Counted from the stretch's first letter, positions 26,189 through 36,068 are shown. The stretch: 64,000 nt of DNA from JAKQDH01 sp029558835 (GCA_035356615.1 DAOQSN010000029.1:1-64000), one strand, 5' to 3'. Numbers and translations are program-made. The notes: generated from the sequence alone by a model not told the origin.

Positions 26189-27931
26189 ATGGACATTCTG
26201 CGCGGCATTGCGGTTTCGCCCGGAGTCGCCGTCGGCGAAGCGGTAATCCTCGACGCCGAGGACTATCGGATTCCGTACCGCTCGGTGTCGGCCGAAGAGG
26301 TGGACGCCGAGCTGGAGCGTCTGGCCAGCGCCATAGCGGCCTCGCTGACGGAGTTGGAGGCTCAGGCCCACTGGCTCGAGGAGCAGCTTGGTCGCGATGC
26401 AGCGAACGTTTTCCAATGGCACATCGGCGTCCTGAAGGACGATCGGCTGCGCGGGGGGATTGAGGCGCTCATCCGGGAGCAGCGGTTCTCGGCGGCCTCG
26501 GCCGCCAGCACCGTCATGCGTAACTACCAGCGCCGGTTTCTCCAGATGTCGGACCCGCTGCTGGTCGAGCGCATCCGCGACGTGCAGGACATCGAGCGCC
26601 GGCTGCTGCGTCACATCCTGGGTGAATCGCGCGAGGACCTGGCCCACCTGACCAAGCCGGTCATTCTGATCGCCCATGACCTGACGCCGACCCAGACGGC
26701 CCAGTTGGCGGGCACCAAGGTGGTGGGGGTGGCGCTGGACGTGGGGGCGTCCACGTCACACACGGCCATTCTGTTGCGTTCCTGGGGCCGCCCGGCGGTC
26801 ATCGGGCTCAACGATGTCTCGACGCGGATCAGTGGGGGCGACGGGGTCATCATCGACGGGTCGAATCAGTTGGTGGTGGCCAACCCCACGCCGGCGACCC
26901 TGAAGGATTACCGGGCCCAGGAGGAGCGGTACCTCCGCCTGACCGGCCAACTGGAGAGCATCAAGCGGCTGGAGGCCGTGACCGCCGACGGCGTGCGCAT
27001 CCAGTTGCTCAGCAACATCGAGTTCCCGCAGGAGGCCGCCAGCGGGATGGAGCAGGGCGCCGAAGGGGTGGGCCTGTACCGTACGGAGTTTCTGTTCCTC
27101 AGGCCGGAGGGGGCGCCGGGGGAGGAGGAGCAGCAGGCGGCCTATGCCCAGGCGATCCGGGGGGTGCGGGGCGGGCCGATCACGATCCGGACGTTCGACC
27201 TGGGGGCGGACAAGTACACTCAGCAGCGGCGTTTCGAGCAGGAGCGCAACCCCATGCTGGGGCTGCGCAGCATCCGCTACAGCCTGCAGAACCTGGACAT
27301 GTTCAAGGTGCAGTTGCGGGCTTTTCTGCGGGCATCGCTGGAGGGGGACGTGCGGCTGATGTTTCCGCTGATCATCAGCCTGATGGAGTTCCGGCAGGCG
27401 AAGCTGACGCTCCATGACGCCATGGAGGACCTGGAGGAGGAGGGCGTGCCGTTCCGGCGGGATTTCCCGGTAGGGATGATGCTGGAGACCCCCGCGGCGG
27501 CGGTCCAGGTCCAGGAGTTCTGCCGGGAGGTGGGGTTTATCAGCATTGGGACGAACGACCTGATCCAGTACCTGCTGGCGGTGGACCGGGGCAATGAGCG
27601 GGTGTCCCGGTTCTACGATGCTTCCCACCCGGCGGTGCTGCGGACGATCCGGGACGTAATTCGGACTTGCCAACAGGCCGGTGTTCCGTGTAGTCTATGT
27701 GGGGAGATGGCGGGTCAACCGCTGTATACCCTGTTCCTGCTGGGGGTGGGCCTGCGCACGTTCTCGATGGCGCCGGCCAACATCCCGGGGGTCAAGAAGC
27801 TGATCCGCGCGGTGACGACGGGCTATGCCCGGCGGGTGGCGAAGCGGGCATTGAGTTTTGAAACGGAGCGCCAGGTAACGAATTACCTGCGCGACGAGAT
27901 AAAGAAGGTGCTGCCGGAGGATCCGATCTAG
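26189..27931 (+). CDS. ptsI: Phosphoenolpyruvate-protein phosphotransferase (EI)
   Basis: This 580-residue Enzyme I takes phosphate from PEP and passes it to HPr. The phosphorylated His191 lies in GASTSHTAILLRSWGRPAV. The PEP-binding barrel has GVGLYRTEFLF, RTFDLGADK, NPMLGLRSIRY and the C-terminal SLCGEMAG with the catalytic Cys. There is no N-terminal GAF domain, so it is the sugar-type EI form rather than EI-Ntr (PtsP), although it sits with ptsN. It is the last of the three PTS genes, and the chain EI-HPr-PtsN is complete within the cluster. Confidence 0.96.
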   Translation: MDILRGIAVSPGVAVGEAVILDAEDYRIPYRSVSAEEVDAELERLASAIAASLTELEAQAHWLEEQLGRDAANVFQWHIGVLKDDRLRGGIEALIREQRFSAASAASTVMRNYQRRFLQMSDPLLVERIRDVQDIERRLLRHILGESREDLAHLTKPVILIAHDLTPTQTAQLAGTKVVGVALDVGASTSHTAILLRSWGRPAVIGLNDVSTRISGGDGVIIDGSNQLVVANPTPATLKDYRAQEERYLRLTGQLESIKRLEAVTADGVRIQLLSNIEFPQEAASGMEQGAEGVGLYRTEFLFLRPEGAPGEEEQQAAYAQAIRGVRGGPITIRTFDLGADKYTQQRRFEQERNPMLGLRSIRYSLQNLDMFKVQLRAFLRASLEGDVRLMFPLIISLMEFRQAKLTLHDAMEDLEEEGVPFRRDFPVGMMLETPAAAVQVQEFCREVGFISIGTNDLIQYLLAVDRGNERVSRFYDASHPAVLRTIRDVIRTCQQAGVPCSLCGEMAGQPLYTLFLLGVGLRTFSMAPANIPGVKKLIRAVTTGYARRVAKRALSFETERQVTNYLRDEIKKVLPEDPI

Positions 27932-28002
27932 GTTCGACGATGTCTCCTCCGGCAAGCGAGACGTGGCATGGTGTCCGGACCGGGTAACCGGGCCGGACCG
28001 CG

Positions 28003-28701
28003 ATGGGAATGGGTGACGGGGCGGCACGCGACGGGGGGCGTAGCGGCCCGCGCTATCGGTTGCTTTTTCGGTACCGCGTGGACGGCGATCTGCGGTTCGT
28101 TTCGCATCACGATACCGTCCGGCTGTTCGAGCGAGCGCTGGCGCGAGCCGCCTTGCCCGTCGGGTTTTCCGCGGGGTTCAATCCCCGCCCCCGGGTGAGC
28201 GTGCCGGTACCCCGCCCGGTCGGAGTCGCCTCCGACGACGAGGCCCTGCTGATTGAGTTGACGCAGGGCGTGGAGCCGGCGGAGGCATTGCACCGGTTGC
28301 GGGCGCAGCTCCCGGCGGGCATGGAGTTGCTCGCGGTGGAGGTCCTGAAGCCTCAGGACGTGCTGCAGCCGGAGTCGGTGCGCTACCGCCTGGACCTGCC
28401 TGACCAACCGCCGTCCGACCTGCCGCAACGGGTACGCGACTTTCTCGCGTCCGACATCGTCGAAGTACAGAGAGAGAACCCCAAAGCCCGCGGGATCGGG
28501 CGCATCAACGTACGCCGCTACCTGGCGGCCCTGAGCCTTACCGACGGAGGCGTGGAGTTCGACCTGCGGTGGACGCCGCAGGGAACGGCCCGGCCCGTCG
28601 AGATCGCGCAGGTTCTGGGGTTCGAGCCGGATTCGGTCACGCACCGGATCCGTCGTCTGGAGATTCGATGGCAACCGAGAACAAGGTCGAAGAACCCGTA
28701 A
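28003..28701 (+). CDS. DUF2344 (radical SAM-linked, TIGR03936) protein
   Basis: This 232-residue protein has the DUF2344 signature YRLLFRYRVDGDLRFVSHHDTVRLFERALARAALPVGFSAGFNPRPRVS. In other bacteria this domain is found beside or fused to a B12-binding radical SAM protein and directly upstream of RNase E/G. Here only the RNase partner follows, with a 34-base overlap between the genes. A tRNA or RNA modification link is suspected for the family. No radical SAM gene is visible in the window. Confidence 0.88.
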   Translation: MGMGDGAARDGGRSGPRYRLLFRYRVDGDLRFVSHHDTVRLFERALARAALPVGFSAGFNPRPRVSVPVPRPVGVASDDEALLIELTQGVEPAEALHRLRAQLPAGMELLAVEVLKPQDVLQPESVRYRLDLPDQPPSDLPQRVRDFLASDIVEVQRENPKARGIGRINVRRYLAALSLTDGGVEFDLRWTPQGTARPVEIAQVLGFEPDSVTHRIRRLEIRWQPRTRSKNP

Positions 28702-31352
28702 CCACACAAAACGAACCTAAGAAACCCCGCACGCGCAAGCCAACCCGCAAGGCGGTGACCCGGCGGCGCCCGTCGTCCCGATCGACTGCCCCCGTGCCCG
28801 ATGCCACCGGTTCCGACTCCGGGGGAGCAGCGGTGGCGGTGGCTGCCCCGGCCAGCGGGCGGAAGAAGAAGGCGACCACGGGGACCCGCCGGCCGCGGAA
28901 GAAGGCCGCTGCGCCCCAAGTACCGGAGGCGGCAGAGGGCCTGCAGGTGGTAACCGACTCGCCCCGGGGGCTCCCGGAGGTGGTAGAACCACCGGCGAGC
29001 CAAGGTGAAGCCACACCGGCGGTATCCCTTCGTGCCCCGACAGACAAACGCGACCATGCGGACGGTGTCGTGGCTACCCTCGCGACGGAGCCGGTTGGGG
29101 AGCCGTTGAGGGGTCCGCGCGCGGTGACGACCGACGGCCCGGCTCCCTACGGGTTGGATCACCGGCCGGACTCGGTGCTCGAGATCGAGGAGTTCGGCGT
29201 CGGACTCAAAGCGTTCGAGGCGGAGTTCCCCAGGGAGCAAGTGCTGCCGCAGACGCCCAGCGCGCCGCTGGCGGAGGCCCCCAAACACCCGGCGGCTCCC
29301 GAGGCCGGCCCGGCGGAGTCAGACGGCGTTAGGGAGGGACCCGGCGGAGAGGAACACCGGCGGACGGGTCGACGCCGCGGCGGGCGCCGGCATCGCCGCC
29401 GCCGTCAGCTCGAACAAACCGGCGCCGCGCCCGGCAACGCGCCGATGGTGGCGGCCAAGGTGGGAGGGGCAACGCCGCCGGCGGCACCGGCGGCGGTACC
29501 CCCGCGCGGGGATCGGGAAGTGAGGCCGACGGTGCCGGCGCCGACGGCGGTGGGTGTTGGAGAACCAGGGGATGCCGATGAGGCCGCCGGGGGTCCGTCG
29601 GGCACTCGGGGGGACGCCGGGCGAAGTCGATCTGCGCGTCGGCGTGCCCGCCGGGAGCGCCGGCGGGACGCGGCGCGGGCCGGAGGTTCGCATTCGCCGG
29701 TCGCGGAGGACCAGGCGTATGAGGTTGGGGAAGAGACGGAGATCGGCCCCGGCGACGATGAGGAAGAGGTCGAAAGCGACGCCCCGGTCGGTGACGGCAC
29801 GCGCGAGATGGTCATCAACGTCTCGCCGGGCGAGGAGTGCCGCATCGCCATTCTGCACAAGGGTCGGCTGGAGGAGTTGTTCATCGAGCGGGAGAGCTTC
29901 CAGTCGCACGTGGGCAACATCTACAAGGGACGGGTGACCAACGTCGAGCCGAGCATTCAGGCGGTTTTTGTGGACTTCGGGTTCCCGAAGAACGGTTTCC
30001 TGCACGTTTCCGACGTGCAGCCGCAGTACTTCCCCGCCCGGGGCAAGGGCGGCGAGGACATCGGCCGCAAGACCCCGCGGCATGCCCGCCCGCTCATCCA
30101 GCATTGCTTCCGGCGGGGACAGGAAGTGATCGTGCAGATCACCAAGGAGGGGGTGGGGACCAAGGGACCCACGCTGACGACGTACCTGTCCATCCCCGGT
30201 CGCTACCTGGTGATGATGCCGGGGATGAGCCGGCACGGGGTGTCGCGGAAGATCGAGGATGAGATCGAGCGGCGCAAGATGCGGGAGCAACTGGCCGAAC
30301 TGAAGCTGCCGCCCGACATGGGCTTCATCATGCGTACGGCCGGGGTGGGACACTCCAAGCGCGAGCTGCAACACGACCTGAACTACCTGCTGCGTTTGTG
30401 GAAGACGGTGGTCGAGCGGATCAAGACGCAGCCGACGCCGGCCGAGCTGTACCGTGAGTCCGACCTGGTGACCCGCACGATCCGGGACGTCTATACGTCG
30501 GACTTCCGCCGGGTGGTGGTGGACGACAAGGCGACGGCGGAGAAGGTGCGGGAGTTCCTGCGAATTGCCATGCCGCGCACGAAGGCCGTGGTCGAGGAGC
30601 ACACCGAGCGCGAGCCGCTGTTTCATCACCTGGGGATCGAGGAGGAGATCGAGCGGATTCACCTGCGGCACGTGCCGCTGGCTTCGGGGGGTTCGCTGGT
30701 GATCGAGCCGACCGAGGCCATGGTGGCCATCGACGTCAACAGCGGTCGCTTCCGGGCGGTGGAGGACGCGGAGGAGAGCGCGCTGAAGATCAACCTGGAA
30801 GCGGCTGCCGAGATCGCGCGGCAACTGCGTTTGCGCGACCTGGGCGGGCTGATCGTGTGCGACTTCATTGACATGCGCGAGGAGCGCAACAAGCGCAAGG
30901 TGGAACGGGCGTTGCGCGACGCCCTCAAGAGCCACAAGGAGCGGGCCCGCATCCTGCGCATCAGCTCGTTCGGGCTGGTGGAAATGACGCGGCAGCGGCA
31001 GCGGCCGTCGATCACCCGCAACCTGTACCACGAGTGCCCCCACTGCAAGGGGCGGGGGCTGGTGAAGATGTCCGACTCGGTGGCCCTGGACGCCATGCGG
31101 GTCATCCAACTGGCGGTCCATCACAAGGACGTGCAGCGGGTCATCGTCACTCTGTCCCACGAGATGGCGTTCCGGCTGCTCAACCGCAAACGGGCGGCGA
31201 TCCACCAGGTGGAGACGGAGACGGGCAAGGTGGTGGCGGTCCAGGGCAGCGACTCCTTCGCCAGTGACCAGATGGAATACCGCTGCGAGGACCGCCAGGG
31301 GCAACCGGTGGTGCTGACCACCCACGCGGCGGTACCGGCAGGACGCGGTTGA
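28668..31352 (+). CDS. rne: Ribonuclease E/G with long N-terminal extension
   Basis: This 894-residue endoribonuclease is involved in mRNA decay and rRNA processing. The catalytic half begins near residue 380: the S1 region (NIYKGRVTNVEPSIQAVFVDFG, FLHVSDVQ), catalytic Asp689 in MVAIDVNSG and Asp732 in VCDFIDM (43 residues apart, as in E. coli RNase E), and the zinc-link CPHC at 790-793. The first ~380 residues are low-complexity, with Lys/Arg/Pro/Ala tracts and a patch GRRRGGRRHRRRRQ, and are probably disordered and RNA- or partner-binding. E. coli RNase E carries its scaffold at the C-terminus; here it is N-terminal. The start MATENKVEEP has GGAG upstream. Confidence 0.93.
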   Translation: MATENKVEEPVTTQNEPKKPRTRKPTRKAVTRRRPSSRSTAPVPDATGSDSGGAAVAVAAPASGRKKKATTGTRRPRKKAAAPQVPEAAEGLQVVTDSPRGLPEVVEPPASQGEATPAVSLRAPTDKRDHADGVVATLATEPVGEPLRGPRAVTTDGPAPYGLDHRPDSVLEIEEFGVGLKAFEAEFPREQVLPQTPSAPLAEAPKHPAAPEAGPAESDGVREGPGGEEHRRTGRRRGGRRHRRRRQLEQTGAAPGNAPMVAAKVGGATPPAAPAAVPPRGDREVRPTVPAPTAVGVGEPGDADEAAGGPSGTRGDAGRSRSARRRARRERRRDAARAGGSHSPVAEDQAYEVGEETEIGPGDDEEEVESDAPVGDGTREMVINVSPGEECRIAILHKGRLEELFIERESFQSHVGNIYKGRVTNVEPSIQAVFVDFGFPKNGFLHVSDVQPQYFPARGKGGEDIGRKTPRHARPLIQHCFRRGQEVIVQITKEGVGTKGPTLTTYLSIPGRYLVMMPGMSRHGVSRKIEDEIERRKMREQLAELKLPPDMGFIMRTAGVGHSKRELQHDLNYLLRLWKTVVERIKTQPTPAELYRESDLVTRTIRDVYTSDFRRVVVDDKATAEKVREFLRIAMPRTKAVVEEHTEREPLFHHLGIEEEIERIHLRHVPLASGGSLVIEPTEAMVAIDVNSGRFRAVEDAEESALKINLEAAAEIARQLRLRDLGGLIVCDFIDMREERNKRKVERALRDALKSHKERARILRISSFGLVEMTRQRQRPSITRNLYHECPHCKGRGLVKMSDSVALDAMRVIQLAVHHKDVQRVIVTLSHEMAFRLLNRKRAAIHQVETETGKVVAVQGSDSFASDQMEYRCEDRQGQPVVLTTHAAVPAGRG

Positions 31353-31379
31353 GGCGGCGCCTCGCCGGCGAGCAGGTGC

Positions 31380-31859
31380 ATGGCTCAGGAGAGGCCCAAT
31401 CCGATCCGGGAATGGCTGACGGTGGCGCGCGCCCACGCCCCGATCTGGCGTGAACACCTGGGGACTTGGGGACGGGCGGTACGGGAGAATCCGCGGCTGC
31501 TCTGGGAGACGCCGGCGGCGCGCTACGGGTTGTACGCGGTGGCGGCGGTGCTGCTGCTGTGGGTGGGCAGCGCCGTAGCCAACCGGCTGGCGACGCCGGT
31601 GGACCCGGAGACCCGGGTGGCGGCCGCGACGTTCGACTACCACGTCATCTGCACCAATCCGGAATGCGGACAACACTTCATTCTGCGTCGCCCCAAGAGT
31701 TTCAGCGATTTCCCGGTGCGCTGTCCGAAGTGTGAGCAGCGCACCGGCATGCGGGCGTTGCCCTGCAACTCCGCGACCTGTCGCGGCAAGTGGGTGGTCC
31801 CGCAGGTGCAGGGCAGCGAGCAGCGCTGTCCACAATGCGGGGCCTTGCTGAAGCCCTGA
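31380..31859 (+). CDS. Membrane-anchored zinc-ribbon protein
   Basis: This 159-residue protein has one membrane helix (YGLYAVAAVLLLWVGSAVA). A soluble domain with three Cys pairs follows: CTNPECGQHF, CPKCEQRTG and CPQCGALLKP, plus CNSATCRG. They probably form two zinc ribbons. No enzyme motif is seen. It starts 27 bases after the RNase E/G stop, so it may be co-transcribed with it. The partner is unknown. Confidence 0.8.
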   Translation: MAQERPNPIREWLTVARAHAPIWREHLGTWGRAVRENPRLLWETPAARYGLYAVAAVLLLWVGSAVANRLATPVDPETRVAAATFDYHVICTNPECGQHFILRRPKSFSDFPVRCPKCEQRTGMRALPCNSATCRGKWVVPQVQGSEQRCPQCGALLKP

Positions 31860-32291
31860 CGCAGCGCGGCGGCGCCCGCTGCATGGTGGGCATTCCCCTC
31901 AATGTGAGAAACCCGATAAAAGGCACGCTGTGACGGTCGCAAGATTGTGGTCGGGGCTGCTGACCCGGCGCGTCTGGGCCCGGCCGCACCCGCGCTGGAC
32001 TTTGGCCGATGTACAGGCGGAACCTGCTCGGGCGTCCGGGTCCTGCCTCCCTTCCCTGACGGACGTGCCCGACAGGCGGGGGGGCGGGGTGAATCTGGAG
32101 GCGGTACGGTCGGTTCCTGACCGGACCGGTGCAGCCAACGGCCTCTGCGAGTCGGCGGTTCGTAGTGCCTGGGCGCCCCACGCCGGCACTGGAGTTCTTC
32201 CGCAGCAAGCAGTCGCCGGCGACCGCGCGCGGTGCCCGCCGGTAGCCGATGCCGACCGTGCCGTCAGCCACCTGGCGGAACGGAAAGGCCC
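31860..32291. other. Intergenic, nothing recognised
   Basis: This 430-base spacer separates the zinc-ribbon gene and the sensor kinase. No known RNA, repeat family or convincing promoter was found. Open frames here lack family resemblance. Confidence 0.4.
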
Positions 32292-35288
32292 ATGCGCACG
32301 CCGGACACCATTCCTCACACGCCCCTGCGTCACGGCCTTACGGTCATGCTGCTCGTGCTGGTGCCGCTCGGTGCGCTCTGGACGTTGCAGTCTTATCGGG
32401 AGTACCTGGCCGATGTCCGCGGACTGGAGGAGCGCTACCTGGAGGAGAGCAAGGCGTCGATTCAGCAGGAAGTCCGCGGGGCCCTGGACTTTATTGCGTA
32501 CATGCGCTCCCAGGCGGAATCGCGGGTAAGGGAGAGCATCCGGCAGCGGGTCTATGAGGCCCACGCGGTGGCCACGCACCTCCACGAGCAGTACCAGCAG
32601 CAGTTGGAGCCGGAGCAGATCAAGGCCCTCGTGCGGGAAACCCTGCGTCCGGTCCGCTTCCACAACGGGCGCGGGTACTACTTCGCCACATCCCTGGACG
32701 GCGTCGAGCAGCTCTTCGCCGACCGGCCGGAGTTGGAGGGGAAGAACCTGCTCGACATCCAGGATGCCCGCGGCCGCTACGTCATCCGCGACATGATCAA
32801 GATTGCCCGAAGCCAGCAGGAAGGCTTCTACACTTACAACTGGACCAGGCCCGACGCCGCCGGGGGGGACTTCCAGAAGATATCCTTCATCAAATACTTC
32901 GCCCCCTTCGACTGGTTCCTGGGCACCGGGGAGTACGTGGCGGATACCGAGCAGGAGATCCAGAACGAGGTCGTCAGCCGCCTGGCGAAGATCCGCTGGA
33001 GCATGGACGGGTATCTGTTCGTCGTCCGGTATGACGGCGTCTCGGTCTGCCACATTGATCCGAAGCTCGTCGGCGTCGATCTGCTCCCCATCACCGATCC
33101 CAACGGCGTGGAGATCATCAGGGAACTGACCCGCCTCGCGCGCCAGGGCGGCGGGTTTCTGCGCTACGTGTGGGCCAAGCCCAGCACCCAATCTCCCATG
33201 GCCAAGTTGGCCTACGCCGAAGCCTACGAGCCCTGGCAATGGATCGTCGCCACCGGAGTGTATCTGGACGATTTGCAGGACGTCCTGGCCGAGAAGAAGG
33301 ACCGTTTGCGGCGGCAGTTGCTCGCGGCGCTGTTGCCCGTTACCGGGTTGCTGCTGCTGGGTATGGTGCTGACCGTGAGCCTGTCCGTGCGTCTGACGCG
33401 GCGCCTGCGCCGGGAGTTCGCCGTCTTCGACCGGTTCTTCAGCGAGGCTACTCCCGGCGCCGTGGGCATCGACGAGAACCTGTTGGGCTTCGCCGAACTA
33501 CGCGGGCTGGCGCAGGCCGCCAACCAGATGGCCACCCGTCAGCGCCACGCGGAGGCGGCCCTCCGTGCCGGCGAGGAAGAGCTCCGCACCGTGGTCCACG
33601 CCGCGCTGGACGCGATGATCGCCATCGACCAGGACGGACGGATCACGCTGTTCAACCCGGCCGCGGAGCGCATGTTCGGCTGGTCGGGAGGCGAACTGCT
33701 CGGTAAGTCGCTCGAACCCCTGTTGCCGCCCGAGCACCGCGACCCGCATCCCGGGTACGTGAAGGGATACTTCAGTTGCGGAGAGCCCTGCGGCGCCATC
33801 GGCAAGATCGTGCAACTTACGGCTCGGCACCGCGACGGCCGGCCGCTCGCCATCGAGCTGTCGCTCTCCACCGGTGAACGGTCCGGGCGGCGCTTCGCCC
33901 TGGCGGCCATTCGAGACATCACCGCCCGCAAGCAGGCGGAGCAGGCCCTGCAGCAACACGCGGCCGCGCTGAAGTCGGCCAACATGGAGCTCGAGGCCCA
34001 GCGCCAGCAGTTGATCGCGCAGCGCCAGGAACTGCAAGCTATCAACGAGGAACTGGCGCGGGCCAAGGTCGAGGCGGAGGCGGCCAATCTCACCAAGAGT
34101 GAGTTCCTGGCGAACATGAGCCATGAAATCCGCACACCCATGACGGCCATCCTCGGCTTCACCGAGGCGCTGCTGGATACCGATATGCCCGAAGCACAGC
34201 GTGGCGACGCGCTGCACATTATCCGCCGTAATGGTGAGTACCTGCTACGCATCCTCAACGACATTCTCGACCTGTCCAAGATTGAGGCGGGCAGAATGAC
34301 GGTCGAGAACGTCCGTTGCGCCGTCAAGGACCTGGTGGCAGAGGTGGCCGCCCTCGCCCGCGTCCGGGCGGACGCCAAGGGGCTGCAACTGCGAACTTAC
34401 TGCCTGACGTCCATCCCTGAGACCATCGAGACCGATCCGACGCGCCTGCGCCAGGTGCTCCTCAACCTGCTCAGCAACGCCATCAAGTTCACGGAGCAAG
34501 GGGCGGTGCGTCTGGAGATCAGCCTCGACCGGACGGAGCCGTGCCCACGAATGCAATTCGACGTCGTGGACACGGGCATCGGGATGACGCCCGCGCAGGC
34601 GGAGCGCCTGTTTGAGCCCTTCACGCAGGCGGACACCTCCACCACGCGGGAGTACGGCGGTACCGGCCTGGGGCTGACCATCAGTCGCCGGCTGGCGGGT
34701 CTGCTGGGCGGGGATGTCCGCGTCGCTCAGACGCAACCGGGCGGCGGCACGCGCATGCGCGCCGTCATTGCCACCGGGCCCCTGGAGGGCATTCCGCTGC
34801 TGGACGAAGCAGCCCTCGGAGCACCCGCCGCTGTCGCCGCAGCCCCGCCGCCGACCCAGGCGCCCGCCGTGTCGTTGCCGCCCTGTCGCATCCTGCTGGC
34901 CGAAGACGGCCCCGACAACCGCACGCTGCTGTGCCACCTGTTACGTCACGCCGGGGCGAAGGTGACGGCCGTCCACAACGGACAGTTGGCCGTCGAGAGC
35001 GTCACCACCGCCCAGCGCGGCGGGCAGACCTTCGACGTGATCCTCATGGACATGCAGATGCCCGTGCTGGACGGCTACGATGCCACCCGGGCCCTGAGGG
35101 CGCAGGGGTACGCCGGCCTCATCATCGCCCTTACCGCCCATGCCATGGCCGGCGACCGCCAGAAGTGCCTGGCCGCCGGCTGCGATGACTACCTCACCAA
35201 ACCGGTTAACCGCCATGACCTGCTTGGAATCATCCGCCGGCATCTCAGCATCCCGGCCGGCCGGCCCGAGACGGTCGCCGCAGAATAG
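32292..35288 (+). CDS. Hybrid sensor histidine kinase with Cache, PAS and receiver domains
   Basis: This 998-residue membrane sensor has TM1 (LTVMLLVLVPLGALWTLQ), an extracytoplasmic double Cache region (FHNGRGYYFATSLDG, PFDWFLGTGEYV, MDGYLFVVRYDG, YEPWQWIVATGVYLDDL) and TM2 near 345-370. A PAS domain (~430-550), coiled coil, and HisKA with phospho-His611 in NMSHEIRTPM follow. The HATPase has NLLSNAIKF, DTGIGM and GGTGLGL. The receiver has phospho-Asp920 in ILMDMQMPVLDGYDA. The repeated 'WFLGTGEYV' pattern is typical of sCache_2 pairs that bind small organic acids. GGAAAGG precedes the ATG at 32292. No response regulator gene adjoins it, so the built-in receiver may pass phosphate to a distant partner. 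Confidence 0.93.
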   Translation: MRTPDTIPHTPLRHGLTVMLLVLVPLGALWTLQSYREYLADVRGLEERYLEESKASIQQEVRGALDFIAYMRSQAESRVRESIRQRVYEAHAVATHLHEQYQQQLEPEQIKALVRETLRPVRFHNGRGYYFATSLDGVEQLFADRPELEGKNLLDIQDARGRYVIRDMIKIARSQQEGFYTYNWTRPDAAGGDFQKISFIKYFAPFDWFLGTGEYVADTEQEIQNEVVSRLAKIRWSMDGYLFVVRYDGVSVCHIDPKLVGVDLLPITDPNGVEIIRELTRLARQGGGFLRYVWAKPSTQSPMAKLAYAEAYEPWQWIVATGVYLDDLQDVLAEKKDRLRRQLLAALLPVTGLLLLGMVLTVSLSVRLTRRLRREFAVFDRFFSEATPGAVGIDENLLGFAELRGLAQAANQMATRQRHAEAALRAGEEELRTVVHAALDAMIAIDQDGRITLFNPAAERMFGWSGGELLGKSLEPLLPPEHRDPHPGYVKGYFSCGEPCGAIGKIVQLTARHRDGRPLAIELSLSTGERSGRRFALAAIRDITARKQAEQALQQHAAALKSANMELEAQRQQLIAQRQELQAINEELARAKVEAEAANLTKSEFLANMSHEIRTPMTAILGFTEALLDTDMPEAQRGDALHIIRRNGEYLLRILNDILDLSKIEAGRMTVENVRCAVKDLVAEVAALARVRADAKGLQLRTYCLTSIPETIETDPTRLRQVLLNLLSNAIKFTEQGAVRLEISLDRTEPCPRMQFDVVDTGIGMTPAQAERLFEPFTQADTSTTREYGGTGLGLTISRRLAGLLGGDVRVAQTQPGGGTRMRAVIATGPLEGIPLLDEAALGAPAAVAAAPPPTQAPAVSLPPCRILLAEDGPDNRTLLCHLLRHAGAKVTAVHNGQLAVESVTTAQRGGQTFDVILMDMQMPVLDGYDATRALRAQGYAGLIIALTAHAMAGDRQKCLAAGCDDYLTKPVNRHDLLGIIRRHLSIPAGRPETVAAE

Positions 35289-35310
35289 GACCACGCGAAT
35301 GGGAAACTGG

Positions 35311-35400
35311 GATGGCATGCCCAAGCCGAAGGCGCCGGCATGCTGTTGCAGCGGCCGGTCGGCGGGAAGGCAGGGCGGCGCTGTGCTTGGCCATGCTACC
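35311..35400. repeat. MITE-like element, family B copy 1
   Basis: A 90-bp unit starting GATGGCATGCCCAAGC and ending GCTTGGCCATGCTACC, so the ends are inverted repeats of each other with a few mismatches. The interior has GAAGGCGCCGGCATGC and a GC-rich hairpin. The same element is at 59980-60077, with a longer one at 56823-56939 and a related one at 44466-44565. Confidence 0.7.
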
Positions 35401-36068
35401 CTGGCCTCGTCGTCGGTTTCCCTGCTGCGTGGAGCTGTTTAGCACCGACGCTGCCACGACCGACTTCTGACCTTCGTTGGCGCACCTTCCTTGCCTGCGA
35501 CCTCCCGCCCCGTGAGCGGCAGCAAGCGAACACCGACGGCGGATGCAGCCCGGTCCAACATTGCTGTGTGCGTGCGTGCCGAGTGCCCCTCGCTGGCGCT
35601 CGGCCTCGGAAGGTGTGCGGCTCTGCGGCCCTGAAAGGGCCGACGTTCGTTGCCAGGGGTTTCCAACTCCTGGTGATGGGCGTCTGCTTCCTGATTTCCA
35701 TATGAGCCCCGGAGGGGCGACGGATGGTGGCGTGCAGTGCCGCGTTGTGCTCACGTCCGTCGCCCCTCCGGGGCTTACATAATAGATGAGGTAATGCTGC
35801 CGGTTCCCCAGGGCTTCCGCCCTGGGCTACCGACTTGCACCCCCTTCGGGGGTACACGGCGTTGCCTGCCTGCTCGCGTCCGCCCGGGCTCGGAGGAGGG
35901 GTGTCCGCCACGTGGCAACGGACGACCGGGCACTGAGAACGGATGGCTCAACGCTGACAACCTGTGGCTGAAGGCTGACAGCTTAAAGCTGACGGCATAT
36001 AGCTGGTAGCTTCAAGCTGACAGCTTATAGCTTTGAGCTTATAGCTGCGAGCTTGCGGCTGTTGGCTC
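35401..36068. repeat. Intergenic repeat cluster (large inverted repeat and AGCTTATAGCT words)
   Basis: No gene is supported. A 20-bp inverted repeat, AGCCCCGGAGGGGCGACGGA, lies at 35705-35724 with its complement at 35756-35775 around a 31-base loop. A smaller palindrome CCCAGGGC-N7-GCCCTGGG lies near 35809-35831. From 35960 to 36062 the DNA is built of imperfect repeats of AGCTTATAGCT / AGCTGACAGCTT, much richer in A+T than its surroundings. Confidence 0.65.

Noticed and set aside
29319..31835. Long antisense frame opposite RNase E/G
   Set aside because: No domain and a His/Arg/Leu shadow composition. The plus strand carries all RNase E/G catalytic residues.
31860..32291. Structural RNA (RNase P, tmRNA or SRP RNA)
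   Set aside because: No conserved core such as the RNase P GGAAAGTCCG box or the SRP GGAAG loop was seen here or in other spacers.
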